Assembly (NCBI GenBank): GCA_045578465.1
Contig: JAZNKJ010000039.1
Location: 62,001 to 126,000 of the forward strand
Origin: SIG454 sp045578465
Lineage (GTDB): Bacteria > Bacillota > Clostridia > Monoglobales > Monoglobaceae
Length of the DNA: 64,000 nt
Direction: 5' to 3'
Below the pieces are notes generated by a model, which was not told the DNA's origin, did no database searches, and was given only the letters and a program-made list of their open reading frames with translations. Of the stretch, positions 9,722 through 18,179 are shown piece after piece; position 1 is the stretch's first letter; every line of letters starts with the position of its first letter. A program made the translations under genes and the position numbers.

Positions 9722-10662
9722 TAAATACTGTAACAGGAAAAATTAAAATAAGAAATTTTGGCACAATATTGATACATGAACATATAAGATGCGCCTCAAA
9801 TGATTTGCTACATACTTTTGGGGAAAAGTGGCACGATGAACAATATTTGAAAGAATTTGCATCAAAAATTCTCTGTGAAATGAGAATCAAATATGGCCTA
9901 GGACTTTGGGTAGATGGAACACCTATTGATTTGGGACGAGATTATGCTTTGCTTAGAGAAGTGTCAGAAAACTCGGGGGTTTTCATTGTCGCCTCCACCG
10001 GCCTTTATCATTTTTCATCCTGTTATACGGCAGAACATAGCGAACAGGAAATTGCCTCATGGTTTATTGATGAGTATAGGTTTGGTATGGAAGGTTCAAC
10101 TGTAAAGCCCGGCATACTCAAAGGGGCATCAGATGTCGCGGGAATTACAAAAGACAATGCTAAACGACTGAAAGCTCTTGCTATTGCACAGGAGGAAACG
10201 GGTTTACCTCTATATGTGCATAGCAACCATAAAGGAAAGTTGGTTGATGAACAGCTTGGAATACTCCTTGAAACTATAAGTAATCCGGAAAAGATAATAA
10301 TTGGTCATGCGGCCAACAGACCAGATGCAGAGTATCTTGAAAGAATCCTTGATAGAGGATGTTATATTGCCATGGACCAGTGCCATTGCGCAGGATACAG
10401 CATGGAAGAGATAGGCAAAACCCTTGTGAAACTGATAAGAGATGGTTACGAGGATAAGATTTTGCTTTCAAATGATTTATGTATATATACGGATTTTGGA
10501 ACAAGAAAGAATACGGGATTCCAGTTGTCTGTTGGTGAACAGGTAAAAAGATATGGGCATTTATTTAATGATGTGTATCAAGGCTTTTGTGAAGCCGGCG
10601 GAAGTGAAAGTGAATTTCAGAAAATGCTAAGTGTAAATCCCGTTGCAGTTCTTGATGTATAG
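9718..10662 (+). CDS. Phosphotriesterase-family metal hydrolase, possible sugar lactonase
   Basis: The 314-residue product belongs to the amidohydrolase superfamily branch that holds phosphotriesterases and PTE-like lactonases. Metal ligands are visible: LIHEH (His20, His22), a lysine in the KPGILKGA region that could be carboxylated, YVHSNH, IIGHAA and LLSNDLC for the terminal Asp. PTE-like lactonases in sugar clusters open aldonolactones, which would fit here between a reductase/dehydrogenase and an aldolase. That assignment is inference from context. Its start overlaps the upstream stop by four bases. Confidence 0.8.
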   Translation: MINTVTGKIKIRNFGTILIHEHIRCASNDLLHTFGEKWHDEQYLKEFASKILCEMRIKYGLGLWVDGTPIDLGRDYALLREVSENSGVFIVASTGLYHFSSCYTAEHSEQEIASWFIDEYRFGMEGSTVKPGILKGASDVAGITKDNAKRLKALAIAQEETGLPLYVHSNHKGKLVDEQLGILLETISNPEKIIIGHAANRPDAEYLERILDRGCYIAMDQCHCAGYSMEEIGKTLVKLIRDGYEDKILLSNDLCIYTDFGTRKNTGFQLSVGEQVKRYGHLFNDVYQGFCEAGGSESEFQKMLSVNPVAVLDV

Positions 10663-10685
10663 TGAGCCTGATAAAAGAGGACAAT

Positions 10686-13391
10686 ATGGACAAGGATATC
10701 TTTAAACAAGTGCCGAAAAAATATCGTCCGATTCCGTTTTGGAGTTGGAATGATAAACTTGATATAAAAGAAACCATGTGGCAGATTGATTTAATGGACC
10801 AAGCGGGTATCGGTGGCTTTTTTATGCATGCCCGCGGAGGACTTAAAACAGAATATATGGGTAATGAGTGGTTTGATAATGTCACAACTGCTATAAACTC
10901 TGCCCTAAAAAGAGGAATGTTTCCCTTTGCATATGATGAAAATGGTTGGCCGAGCGGGTTTGGCAATGGTAAGGTAAATGGGTTGGGAGTTCAATACCAG
11001 CAGAAATATTTGAGAATGTCAGACAAGCCCAAGAATAACGGTTGCGACATTTGTCAATCGGGGGAGCATTATTTTTACTATGAAATAAACCCTTTTTACA
11101 TTGATGTTCTGGATAAAAATGTTATAAAAAAGTTTATTGAGATTGCGTATGAACCATACTATAAAAAGTATGGCAACTTATTCCAAGGCTTTTTTACAGA
11201 TGAGCCTCAGATTTCAAGAAATGGTATCCCTTGGAGCTTTGTGTTTGAAAAAGAATACAGAACAAGATATAATGACAATTTATATGAGCACCTGCCAGAA
11301 TTGTTTTTGGAAAAGAATGCTTATAAGAGCACTCGTATTAAATTCTGGGAAATGGTTACAGAGCTGTTTTGCGAGAGTTATACAAAACAGATTTTTCAGT
11401 GGTGCGATGAAAGAGGATTAAAGTTTACAGGGCATTTGCTTGAAGAAGAATCTCTGGAATCCCAATTGATAACTAACGGCGCGGTTATGCCCCACTATGA
11501 GTATTTTCATATTCCGGGAATGGATTGGCTTGGACGAAGGATATTTGATTGTTTAACCCCTAAACAGCTTGGGTCGGTTGCTCAGCAAATGGGGAAGAAA
11601 ACTGTGTTGTCGGAAACTTTTGCTTTGTGCGGACATAATGTGAGCTTTGCCGAACTTAAAGGTATATACGAATGGCAAATGGTAAGGGGAGTAAATCTTC
11701 TATGCCAACACCTTGAAGGTTATTCGTTAAGAGGTATAAGAAAAAGGGACTATCCCCCTGCTATGTATTATCAGCAACCATGGTGGGAGGAGTATGAAAA
11801 ATTTAATACGGCAATGTCGCGAATTGGGAAAGCTTTGAGTGACGGGGAAGAATGTGCGGATGTGCTTTTGGTTCATCCTCAATCTACGGCATGGAGCCTT
11901 TTTGATAACGGTAAAAATAAAGGCTTAAAAGAGCTTGACAAAAGACTTTTAAGCGCAATTGCCAAGCTTGAGAGAAAACACATTGTATTTCATCTTGGAG
12001 ACGAAACTTTAATTCGGCGTCATGGTAAAGTTGAAAATGGCAAGTTTGTGATTGGAAACAGAACATACAGCAGAGTTATAACAGAGTGTTGTGATGTTTT
12101 GCTGCCACATACTGAAAAGCTTATTTGTGAATTTAAAAGGGCTGGCGGTAAAATAGTTTCTGTGGATGAAACAGAAACAAATAATATTGTTGACCGAGAG
12201 GATATAACATATACTGTCAGATATTATGATGACTTTACTCTACACTATTTTGTAAATACATCGCCCGACAGAAAAACCGCCCGAATAAATGCAAAAGGTT
12301 TCGCAGTAGATATTTATACGGGAGAGCTTTGCCCGTTTAATCCTGATTATAGCTTTGAACCATGGGGAAGCCTTTTGGTGATTGAGGATAAAGCTGCCCC
12401 TTGTGTTGCGGAAGAAGATGCTGAATACATAAAGCTTGACGGAGAGTTTGAAATTTTAAACTCAACAGATAACTGTTTGACTTTGGATTACTGCGACTAT
12501 TATTTTGACGGCATATTGCAGGAGAAAAACGGATATGTATTGGACATTGGCGAAAGGGCAAGCACGTTTAGAAAGGAAATTGCGATACATCAGGATTATA
12601 AGGTAAAAATAAATTATATTCCAAGAGAGCTGTATCTTGTTTGCGAAACCCCCGAGGCTTTTGCGATTAAGGTTAATGGGGAGACTATCTCAAAAGAAGT
12701 TAAAGGATATTTTGCGGACAAAAGCTTTAAGAAGATTGATATATCAAAGTATGTAAAGTTGGGCGAAAACATCATTTCCTTTGATTGTGATTTTGCTCAG
12801 TCAGACAGCTTTTATGACAACCTTTCAAAGGCGTATGCTTTTGCCTGTGAGAAAAGTAAGTTTGCATACGATATGGAGATTGAGGCAATATATCTTGTTG
12901 GTGATTTTTCAGTAAAGACAACCGGTGATTGGGAGGATTTAGACAGAAATGCTCTGCGATATACGGGCAACTTTGAAATAGATGAGCCTGTTAAGAGGAT
13001 TTCTTTAAAAGATATTCAAAAACAGGGGTTTCCGTTCTTTACAGGTAAAATTACACTATCCGGTAAAATTTCATGCAATACCGACAATCCTATTCTTTGT
13101 CTGCATAGGACGGGTATAAATTGTATTAAAATCAAGATAGGCGAAGTTGAAAAGACTGTTTTAACCAATGACCAAGTGAGGATTGATATTAAAAAAGGTA
13201 GTCATAAGGTGGAGATTACTCTTATAAACACTCTTCGCAACATGCTTGGCCCACATCATATGAAGCTTGGTGAAAGCTTTGAAGTTACACCCGGCTCATT
13301 TTACAAATTGGACTGCATATGGGAAGACTGGGGTAGCGGAAAATGGTCTGATGATTATTGCTTTGTTAAGATGGGTTTATTGGACATTTGA
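10686..13391 (+). CDS. Large GH106-like glycoside hydrolase (candidate alpha-L-rhamnosidase)
   Basis: This 901-residue protein opens with YRPIPFWSWNDKLD, then GGFFMHARGG and YDENGWPSG. This arrangement occurs in a large family of gut-clostridial glycosyl hydrolases related to GH106 alpha-L-rhamnosidases. The N-terminal two thirds form a barrel-type catalytic region (FTDEPQ at ~175 and HLLEEES offer acidic candidates). The last ~300 residues are beta-rich, with jelly-roll-like segments. No signal peptide is seen. ATG 10686 was chosen because AAGAGGAC precedes it; an upstream GTG at 10662 overlaps the previous stop. Rhamnose as the released sugar would fit the adjacent keto-deoxy acid aldolase, but that is inference. 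Confidence 0.7.
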   Translation: MDKDIFKQVPKKYRPIPFWSWNDKLDIKETMWQIDLMDQAGIGGFFMHARGGLKTEYMGNEWFDNVTTAINSALKRGMFPFAYDENGWPSGFGNGKVNGLGVQYQQKYLRMSDKPKNNGCDICQSGEHYFYYEINPFYIDVLDKNVIKKFIEIAYEPYYKKYGNLFQGFFTDEPQISRNGIPWSFVFEKEYRTRYNDNLYEHLPELFLEKNAYKSTRIKFWEMVTELFCESYTKQIFQWCDERGLKFTGHLLEEESLESQLITNGAVMPHYEYFHIPGMDWLGRRIFDCLTPKQLGSVAQQMGKKTVLSETFALCGHNVSFAELKGIYEWQMVRGVNLLCQHLEGYSLRGIRKRDYPPAMYYQQPWWEEYEKFNTAMSRIGKALSDGEECADVLLVHPQSTAWSLFDNGKNKGLKELDKRLLSAIAKLERKHIVFHLGDETLIRRHGKVENGKFVIGNRTYSRVITECCDVLLPHTEKLICEFKRAGGKIVSVDETETNNIVDREDITYTVRYYDDFTLHYFVNTSPDRKTARINAKGFAVDIYTGELCPFNPDYSFEPWGSLLVIEDKAAPCVAEEDAEYIKLDGEFEILNSTDNCLTLDYCDYYFDGILQEKNGYVLDIGERASTFRKEIAIHQDYKVKINYIPRELYLVCETPEAFAIKVNGETISKEVKGYFADKSFKKIDISKYVKLGENIISFDCDFAQSDSFYDNLSKAYAFACEKSKFAYDMEIEAIYLVGDFSVKTTGDWEDLDRNALRYTGNFEIDEPVKRISLKDIQKQGFPFFTGKITLSGKISCNTDNPILCLHRTGINCIKIKIGEVEKTVLTNDQVRIDIKKGSHKVEITLINTLRNMLGPHHMKLGESFEVTPGSFYKLDCIWEDWGSGKWSDDYCFVKMGLLDI

Positions 13392-13442
13392 TAGTGTAGA
13401 AATTAGAAAAATTTCGCAAATCTATATGAGGAGAGGATCTAA

Positions 13443-14225
13443 ATGAAACAACCGTGGAAAGGCTATGTTGAGCCTTTTAAAATGTGGGGAAATCTTTATT
13501 TTGTGGGGACAGAACCGGCATCTGTTCATATTATCGATACAGGAGAAGGACTGATAATGCTTGATACGGGATATCAGCAGTCGCTTTATCTTGTAATTCA
13601 TAATATGCATTTATTGGGGTTAAAACCAGAAAATATAAAATATATAATGTTGACTCACGGGCATATTGACCATATGGGCGGTGCAAGGTGTATTAAGGAG
13701 CTAACGGGGGCTAAAATTGTTCTGGGTAGAGCTGACAGAGAATATGCCAACGGAGAGAAGGATTTGAGTTTTGCAAAAGAGCTTGGGATGGAGTTTAACG
13801 AAACCTTTGAGCCCGATATTTTGATAGAAGATGGAGATAAGATAACTCTTGGAAATACCGAGGTAACAGCTGTTGCAACTCCGGGACATACTCCGGGGGC
13901 AATGTCGTTTTTCTTTGATGTGTATGACGGGGAAAGAGTTATGCGGGCTGGTCTACACGGTGGAATGGGCATAAACACTCTGACGGATGAATTCCTTAGC
14001 AGATACAATCTGCCATTTTCACTACGGGACGATTTTCGTAATTCAATGAAAAGACTTAATGAGGAACATGTGGATATATTTTTAGGAAACCATATGCAAC
14101 ATAATGACACCTTAGGGAAAGCCGAACGGGTAAAAAATGGCGAAAAAGATGCTTTTATCGACCCGACAGAATGGGCCCCTTATAATGAATGGTGCATAGA
14201 AAATCTTAAAAATGTAGAGAAGTAA
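13443..14225 (+). CDS. Metallo-beta-lactamase-fold hydrolase
   Basis: The 260-residue product carries the dinuclear metal motif HGHIDH (His72, His74, Asp76, His77), then ATPGHTPG and a late GNHMQH histidine, as expected for the metallo-beta-lactamase fold. Members hydrolyse thioesters, lactones, phosphodiesters or beta-lactams. No subfamily marker fixes the substrate, though a lactone would suit the neighbours. The start is preceded by GAGGAGAGG at the right distance. It is the last gene before a strong terminator, so it closes the catabolic operon. Confidence 0.82.
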   Translation: MKQPWKGYVEPFKMWGNLYFVGTEPASVHIIDTGEGLIMLDTGYQQSLYLVIHNMHLLGLKPENIKYIMLTHGHIDHMGGARCIKELTGAKIVLGRADREYANGEKDLSFAKELGMEFNETFEPDILIEDGDKITLGNTEVTAVATPGHTPGAMSFFFDVYDGERVMRAGLHGGMGINTLTDEFLSRYNLPFSLRDDFRNSMKRLNEEHVDIFLGNHMQHNDTLGKAERVKNGEKDAFIDPTEWAPYNEWCIENLKNVEK

Positions 14226-14229
14226 TATG

Positions 14230-14262
14230 AAAAAGCGTGATGGATTTCCATCACGCTTTTTT
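14230..14262 (+). terminator. Rho-independent terminator of the catabolic cluster
   Basis: The perfect stem AAAAGCGTGATGG / CCATCACGCTTTT has a short ATTT loop and is followed by a run of T. It lies eight bases after the last gene of the cluster. Confidence 0.93.
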
Positions 14263-14327
14263 GAAAAATGACTGCGATTTTGATAGAAGTTTCATAGCGG
14301 GTGTTTTGGCGGAACGAGATATTTAAA

Positions 14328-14372
14328 AAGTAAAACCAGTGCCTAACTTTTTGTTAAGCACTGGTTTTACTT
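14328..14372. repeat. 20-bp near-perfect inverted repeat with five-T loop
   Basis: Arms at 14328-14347 and 14353-14372 match at 19 of 20 positions (AAGTAAAACCAGTGC core) around TTTTT. It is not followed by a clean T-run on either strand, so it is not an obvious terminator. It sits between the end of the catabolic cluster and the truncated spoVAD. Confidence 0.75.
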
Positions 14373-14386
14373 TGTTGAAATATAAA

Positions 14387-14486
14387 AAGTGTTAAACTAT
14401 CACCTCACAGAATTCACGAATTTGGCGTAAATTTGCGTTAATTGTAGAGATTTAGCACATCGCCTTATGGTGTTAGTTTAACACTT
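14387..14486. mobile_element. MITE-like 100-bp unit with 18-bp terminal inverted repeats at the spoVAD break
   Basis: The left end AAGTGTTAAACTATCACC (14387-14404) is matched in inverted orientation at 14469-14486 with one mismatch. The right repeat lies inside the last codons of spoVAD, exactly where similarity to SpoVAD ends. No transposase is encoded and no clear target duplication is visible, so this could be a miniature element, a remnant end or a recombination scar. Confidence 0.4.
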
Positions 14487-15112
14487 ACAGGAGCCATAGC
14501 GGCGCCCATATTATTGGCGTCTTTTATTCCCATATCAAGAATTTTCCCCGTTGTTATGTGGGTTATAAAAGGCCCTTTTTCGCTTCTTGATAAGACCACA
14601 GAGCCTGAGCCTGTTACTGTCCATTGTGCTGTGGGCGGTCTTTGACCGCCATATTCAAGGGGAAGGCGATACTGCCTTTCGGCTGTGCAGAAATGACTTG
14701 AAGTTACACAGGCAATATTTTTCGCAAAGCCACCGTCTATGAGCATTGAGCCTAAGGAAATGGTCTCTGCCATAGTTGAACAGGCACCGTATACCCCGAA
14801 AAAGGGAATGTTTAAATCCCGAAGACCAAAGCTTGAACTTATACACTGGTTGAGGAGATCCCCTGCTAAAATATAGTCAATGTCGGAAGGGGAAAGAGAA
14901 GCGTTTGAGATTGCTCTGGTTACGGTATCGTGCTGCATTTTGCTCTCGGTTTTCTCCCAGGTGTCCTCTCCCCATTCGGCGTCTTCCATAACAATATCAA
15001 AGTAGTCCCCCAAGGGCCCATGTCCCTCTTTTTGGCCCACAACATTGGCAGAGGAGATAATTGAAATAGGATTTTCAAGTTTAACTGTCTGTTTTCCGAT
15101 TTTTTTATTCAT
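14465..15112 (-). pseudogene. spoVAD: Truncated spoVAD (stage V sporulation protein AD)
   Basis: SpoVAD is a thiolase-fold protein that binds dipicolinic acid and is needed for its uptake into the forespore. This 215-residue product matches the family from the N-terminus (GKQT, GPLGDYFD, LAGDLLNQ, YGACSTM, TAERQYR, VTGSGSVVLS) up to MGAAMAP. It then ends after VSVKLTP. Family members are about 338 residues, so roughly the last 125 are missing, and no continuation is found in any frame downstream. The break coincides with the inverted repeat at 14469-14486. The start follows AAGGAGGG overlapping the spoVAC stop. The usual next gene, spoVAE, is absent. I infer a disrupted gene, though an assembly join must be excluded. 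Confidence 0.75.
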
Positions 15113-15121
15113 AAGCCCTCC

Positions 15122-15568
15122 TTAAAATAGGTTGATTAAATAATAAATAAGTCCAACCACAACAGAGGAGGCTATTCCGTAGACCAAAACAGGGCCTGCC
15201 ACAATGAACATCTTTGCCGCAAGACCTAAGACAAGTCCTTCACGGCGAAACTCCATAGCAGGAGAGGTGATGGCGTTTGCAAAACCTGTTATGGGAACGA
15301 TTGTTCCTGCTCCTGCATATTTTGCAAGCTTCGGGTAAAGGTTGAGGGCAGTAAAAAGAGCCCCTAAAAAAATCATGGTTATGGGAACGGCGATTTTAAC
15401 AAGCTCTTTATCAAGATTAAAAACCTTACTGTAAAGCTCCGAAAAGGCCTGACCCACAACGCATATAAGTCCGCCTATTATAAAGGCAAGAACGGTATCT
15501 CTGACTATGGGACTTTTCTTTGATTTCCTGCTGACATAGTCCATATATTCTTTTTTTGTGTAACTCAA
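15122..15568 (-). CDS. spoVAC: Stage V sporulation protein AC
   Basis: This 148-residue membrane protein belongs to the SpoVA channel that moves Ca-dipicolinate into the spore and releases it in germination. It shows the family pattern KKEYMDYV, FIIGGLICVVGQA, FAN-type TGFANAITSPAMEF and a final hydrophobic helix, with about four membrane segments. I chose TTG at 15568 (LSYTKKEYMDYV) because GGAGGG lies six bases upstream. The longer frame from GTG 15586 would start inside that ribosome binding site. It is followed after ten bases by spoVAD. A sporulation-sigma promoter is expected, but I could not identify one with confidence. Confidence 0.92.
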   Translation of the reverse strand: MSYTKKEYMDYVSRKSKKSPIVRDTVLAFIIGGLICVVGQAFSELYSKVFNLDKELVKIAVPITMIFLGALFTALNLYPKLAKYAGAGTIVPITGFANAITSPAMEFRREGLVLGLAAKMFIVAGPVLVYGIASSVVVGLIYYLINLF

Positions 15569-15613
15569 ATAAATCCCTCCTGACACATAGATTTATCTTA
15601 GTTTGCACATTAT

Positions 15614-15646
15614 GGCAAAAAAAATACGGTGCCAAGCACCGTATTT
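15614..15646 (-). terminator. Terminator of the znuA-znuC-znuB operon
   Basis: Reading on the minus strand, AAATACGGTGC-TTG-GCACCGTATTT is followed by seven T. The stem overlaps the stop codon of the permease gene and separates it from spoVAC. Confidence 0.9.
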
Positions 15647-16463
15647 ACTGTTTTCTTATTTTCGATATTAAATAGAAAATTAAATAAATTATAAGATTTG
15701 CGATAACAACCGTTGCCCCAGTTGGAGAGTCCAACAGAAAGGATGAAAAGAGCCCCAAAATAAACGCCACCACAGAAATTATTGCCGAAAGAATAATGAC
15801 CGCGCCAAAGCTTTTGCAAACTTTAAGGGAAGAGAGAGCAGGGAAGATGATGAGGCTTGAAATAAGCATAGCTCCCATCATTCTCATTCCCAAAACAATG
15901 GTTATTGCCGTTAAAATCGCAATAAAGGAGTTAAAAAGGTTTGTGTTTGTTCCTGTTGCCTTTGCAAAAGACTCATCAAAGGTTATTGCAAAAATTCTGT
16001 TATAGAATAAAACGAAAAGAACTAAAACAAGAAGGGATAAAGCGATGCTTAAAGCCACATCCGTCTTTGTCATAACTAAGATGCTTCCGAACATATAATT
16101 GGAAATATCCGTTGTCATTCCCTTTGTCATTGAAACAATCATAACCCCGATTGCAACGGAAGAAGTAGAAATAAGAGCGATTGCGCTATCTCCGAACAGT
16201 CTGCTCTTTTCGTTAACTTTAAGAAGCAGAAATGCCGAAATAACCGTGGCAGGAATTGCAACATATAAAGGGGCAAGGTTTAAGGCGAGAGCAACAGACA
16301 TTGCTCCAAAGCCAACATGGGAAAGGCCGTCCCCGATCATTGAGTATCTTTTAAGAACAAGGCTTACTCCCAAAAGAGCACAGCAAAGGGAAACCAAAGC
16401 TCCCACAATAAGAGCATTTCTTAAAAAGGAGTAGGATAAAAACGCATTTAAAATATCAGCCAT
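15645..16463 (-). CDS. Zinc/manganese ABC transporter permease (ZnuB-like)
   Basis: This 272-residue integral membrane protein of the ABC-3 family has about eight hydrophobic helices. Typical segments are GVSLVLKRYSMIGDGLSHVGFG near the start and MRMMGAMLISSLIIFPA toward the end. It forms the membrane channel for the metal delivered by the lipoprotein encoded two genes upstream. Its start overlaps the end of the ATPase gene by eight bases. Whether it carries zinc or manganese cannot be told from the permease. Confidence 0.92.
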   Translation of the reverse strand: MADILNAFLSYSFLRNALIVGALVSLCCALLGVSLVLKRYSMIGDGLSHVGFGAMSVALALNLAPLYVAIPATVISAFLLLKVNEKSRLFGDSAIALISTSSVAIGVMIVSMTKGMTTDISNYMFGSILVMTKTDVALSIALSLLVLVLFVLFYNRIFAITFDESFAKATGTNTNLFNSFIAILTAITIVLGMRMMGAMLISSLIIFPALSSLKVCKSFGAVIILSAIISVVAFILGLFSSFLLDSPTGATVVIANLIIYLIFYLISKIRKQ

Positions 16464-17166
16464 TTTTCTTCCCTCCTAAAAACCGCTTCCCGAATTCGCT
16501 ATTTTCATATTCTTTGGAAGTGCCAAAGAAGAAAGAGCAATCCTCTCCTAAGTGGAGAACCTTGTTTGCCTCTTTTGTAGCTTCGTTAAGACTATGGGAA
16601 ACCATTATAATTGTTATGCCGTGCTTACGGTTAAGCTCTCGCAAAATGCCGTATAAATCACGGACAGCAAGAGGGTCAAGCCCAGCCTCCGGCTCATCTA
16701 AAAGAAGAAGACGCTTTGTGCTGCACATAGCACGGGCGAGAAGAACTCTCTGCTGTTGCCCACCTGATAAGGTGCGGTAGCTATTATTTTTTATATCCGA
16801 AATTCCGAAAAGGGAAAGCATTTCCTTTGCCTTTTCCTTATGGGCCTTTGAATAGAAAAGCCGTCCATTTAAGTCGTTTAAAAATCCTGAAAGAACAACC
16901 TCAAAAACCGTCGCAGGGAAGTCTTTTTGAATGGTCGTCTGTTGAGGGAGGTAGCCGATATGGTTAAAAAGACTTTTCTCCGTAACGATATGCCCTGTGT
17001 CAGGCGCGATAAGCCCTAAAAGGCATTTTATAAGGGTGCTTTTTCCTGAGCCGTTTTCCCCTACGATGCAGAGGTAATCTCCCTCGTCAACAGTAAAGGA
17101 AAGGTCTTTTAAAACAGGAGCTTTGGAAAAGGCGACGCTAAGGTTTTCGCAAATAATTATATTCAT
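16456..17166 (-). CDS. Zinc/manganese ABC transporter ATP-binding protein (ZnuC-like)
   Basis: The 236-residue product powers uptake for the metal transporter. Walker A GENGSGKST is at residues 36-44, the ABC signature LSGGQQQRV at about 137, Walker B LLLLDEP at about 157, and a switch His in MVSHS. It overlaps the substrate-binding protein gene by four bases and the permease gene by eight, so the three genes are translated as a unit. Confidence 0.93.
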   Translation of the reverse strand: MNIIICENLSVAFSKAPVLKDLSFTVDEGDYLCIVGENGSGKSTLIKCLLGLIAPDTGHIVTEKSLFNHIGYLPQQTTIQKDFPATVFEVVLSGFLNDLNGRLFYSKAHKEKAKEMLSLFGISDIKNNSYRTLSGGQQQRVLLARAMCSTKRLLLLDEPEAGLDPLAVRDLYGILRELNRKHGITIIMVSHSLNEATKEANKVLHLGEDCSFFFGTSKEYENSEFGKRFLGGKKNG

Positions 17167-18089
17167 AAACTAAACGCCTCCTTTATGGTTTCATAATTTT
17201 TTCTCATAAGGTCAACATAGGTAACCCCCGAAGATAGCTCATCCTTTGTTACATTGTGGCAGGAATGAAGCTCTTTCATAGTAGCTCCCGTATCCTCGCA
17301 AACGGCAGTTGCAACCGTCTTATTTGAAAATTCAAGATGGAAAACTGTTTTTATGTTTTCTTTTTTAACTGTCCCGATAAGCTCTGCAATTATCTTTGGA
17401 GTAGGCTCACTATCTTCCGTGCAGGAGTGATATGCCGAATGGTAAGTGAGGTCATAGTCCTCTGCAAAATGAGAAAAAGGAAAACGGTCCGCAACAACAA
17501 TAGTTTTTCCGCTCGGGTTTTCAAATAATTCTGTAAAGTCTTCATCAAGTTTTCTAAGCTCGCTTATATATCTTTTTGCATTAGCCTTATAAAAGATAGA
17601 GTTTTTGTGGTCAAGGTCGCATATTTCCCGGGAAATACCTGAAACTATATCCTCTGAAAATCTAAGGGAAGTCCAGATATGTTCGTCAACTTCATGCAGA
17701 CTATGGCTGTGAGCACTATGCTCTGTAAAATGATGGTCTTCCTGACAAATTTCGACAAAATCCATCATTTTAATCGTTCTTGGTTTTTTATCAAGGGAGG
17801 AAAGAATTTCTTCTACCCAAAAGTCGCTTTCTCCGCCTGTGTAAATAAAAATATCACACTGGGAAATCTTTATAATATCCTTTGCGGTAGGCTCAAAGGT
17901 GTGGCTTTCTCCTCCGGGAGGAAGAAGAATGGAAACTTCTCCCTTTTCTCCAACGATATTTTTTGCAAAGTCATAGGCGGGGAAGTTAAGAGCAACAATG
18001 CTGTGGCCTTCGGTCTCTTTTTCGTTGCAGGAAGAGAGGGTAAAAATCATAAGAAAAACGCAAAGAAATAAAGCAATAATCTTCTTCAA
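17163..18089 (-). CDS. Zinc/manganese ABC transporter substrate-binding lipoprotein (ZnuA-like)
   Basis: This cluster A-I binding protein should capture Zn2+ or Mn2+ outside the membrane. The start is TTG at 18089, which gives MKKIIALFLCVF and a lipobox LSSC; GGAGGG precedes it. The longer frame to 18134 would extend past the ribosome binding site. Length from the TTG is 308 residues. Metal-ligand candidates include the His in PGGESHTFEP, the histidine-rich loop (HHFTEHSAHSHSLHEVDEH), which favours zinc, and further His/Glu residues toward the C-terminus. It leads the three-gene operon. Confidence 0.9.
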   Translation of the reverse strand: MKKIIALFLCVFLMIFTLSSCNEKETEGHSIVALNFPAYDFAKNIVGEKGEVSILLPPGGESHTFEPTAKDIIKISQCDIFIYTGGESDFWVEEILSSLDKKPRTIKMMDFVEICQEDHHFTEHSAHSHSLHEVDEHIWTSLRFSEDIVSGISREICDLDHKNSIFYKANAKRYISELRKLDEDFTELFENPSGKTIVVADRFPFSHFAEDYDLTYHSAYHSCTEDSEPTPKIIAELIGTVKKENIKTVFHLEFSNKTVATAVCEDTGATMKELHSCHNVTKDELSSGVTYVDLMRKNYETIKEAFSL

Positions 18090-18124
18090 AGTATAAACCC
18101 TCCAATCCTTGAAACAATAATGAA

Positions 18125-18153
18125 ATTTTAACATTAAAGCCCGAAATTGTCAA
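18125..18153 (-). promoter_or_regulatory. Sigma-A-type promoter of the znu operon
   Basis: On the minus strand TTGACA (18153-18148), a 17-base spacer and TAAAAT (18130-18125) precede the TTG start by about 36 bases. The -35 box lies inside the hairpin 18134-18176. Confidence 0.75.
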
Positions 18154-18176
18154 GGAGGACAACCTCGGGCCTTTAA
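18134..18176 (-). terminator. Inverted repeat between the SLH gene and znuA; terminator overlapping a promoter
   Basis: Arms TTAAAGCCCGAAATTGTC (18134-18151) and GACAACCTCGGGCCTTTAA (18158-18176) form a long stem with small mismatches, four bases after the SLH gene stop. The following T-run is weak. It overlaps the znuA -35 box and spacer, so it could also be an operator. It does not match the known Zur box. Confidence 0.55.
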
Positions 18177-18179
18177 ATT

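Noticed and set aside
13655..14110. 151-codon open frame on the minus strand
   Set aside because: It lies wholly inside the metallo-beta-lactamase-fold gene on the other strand, with no ribosome binding site or recognisable domain; it is an antisense shadow.
15569..15645. Sigma-G promoter before spoVAC
   Set aside because: Several CAT and TGnA fragments occur, but no pair matches both the -35 and -10 consensus at proper spacing.
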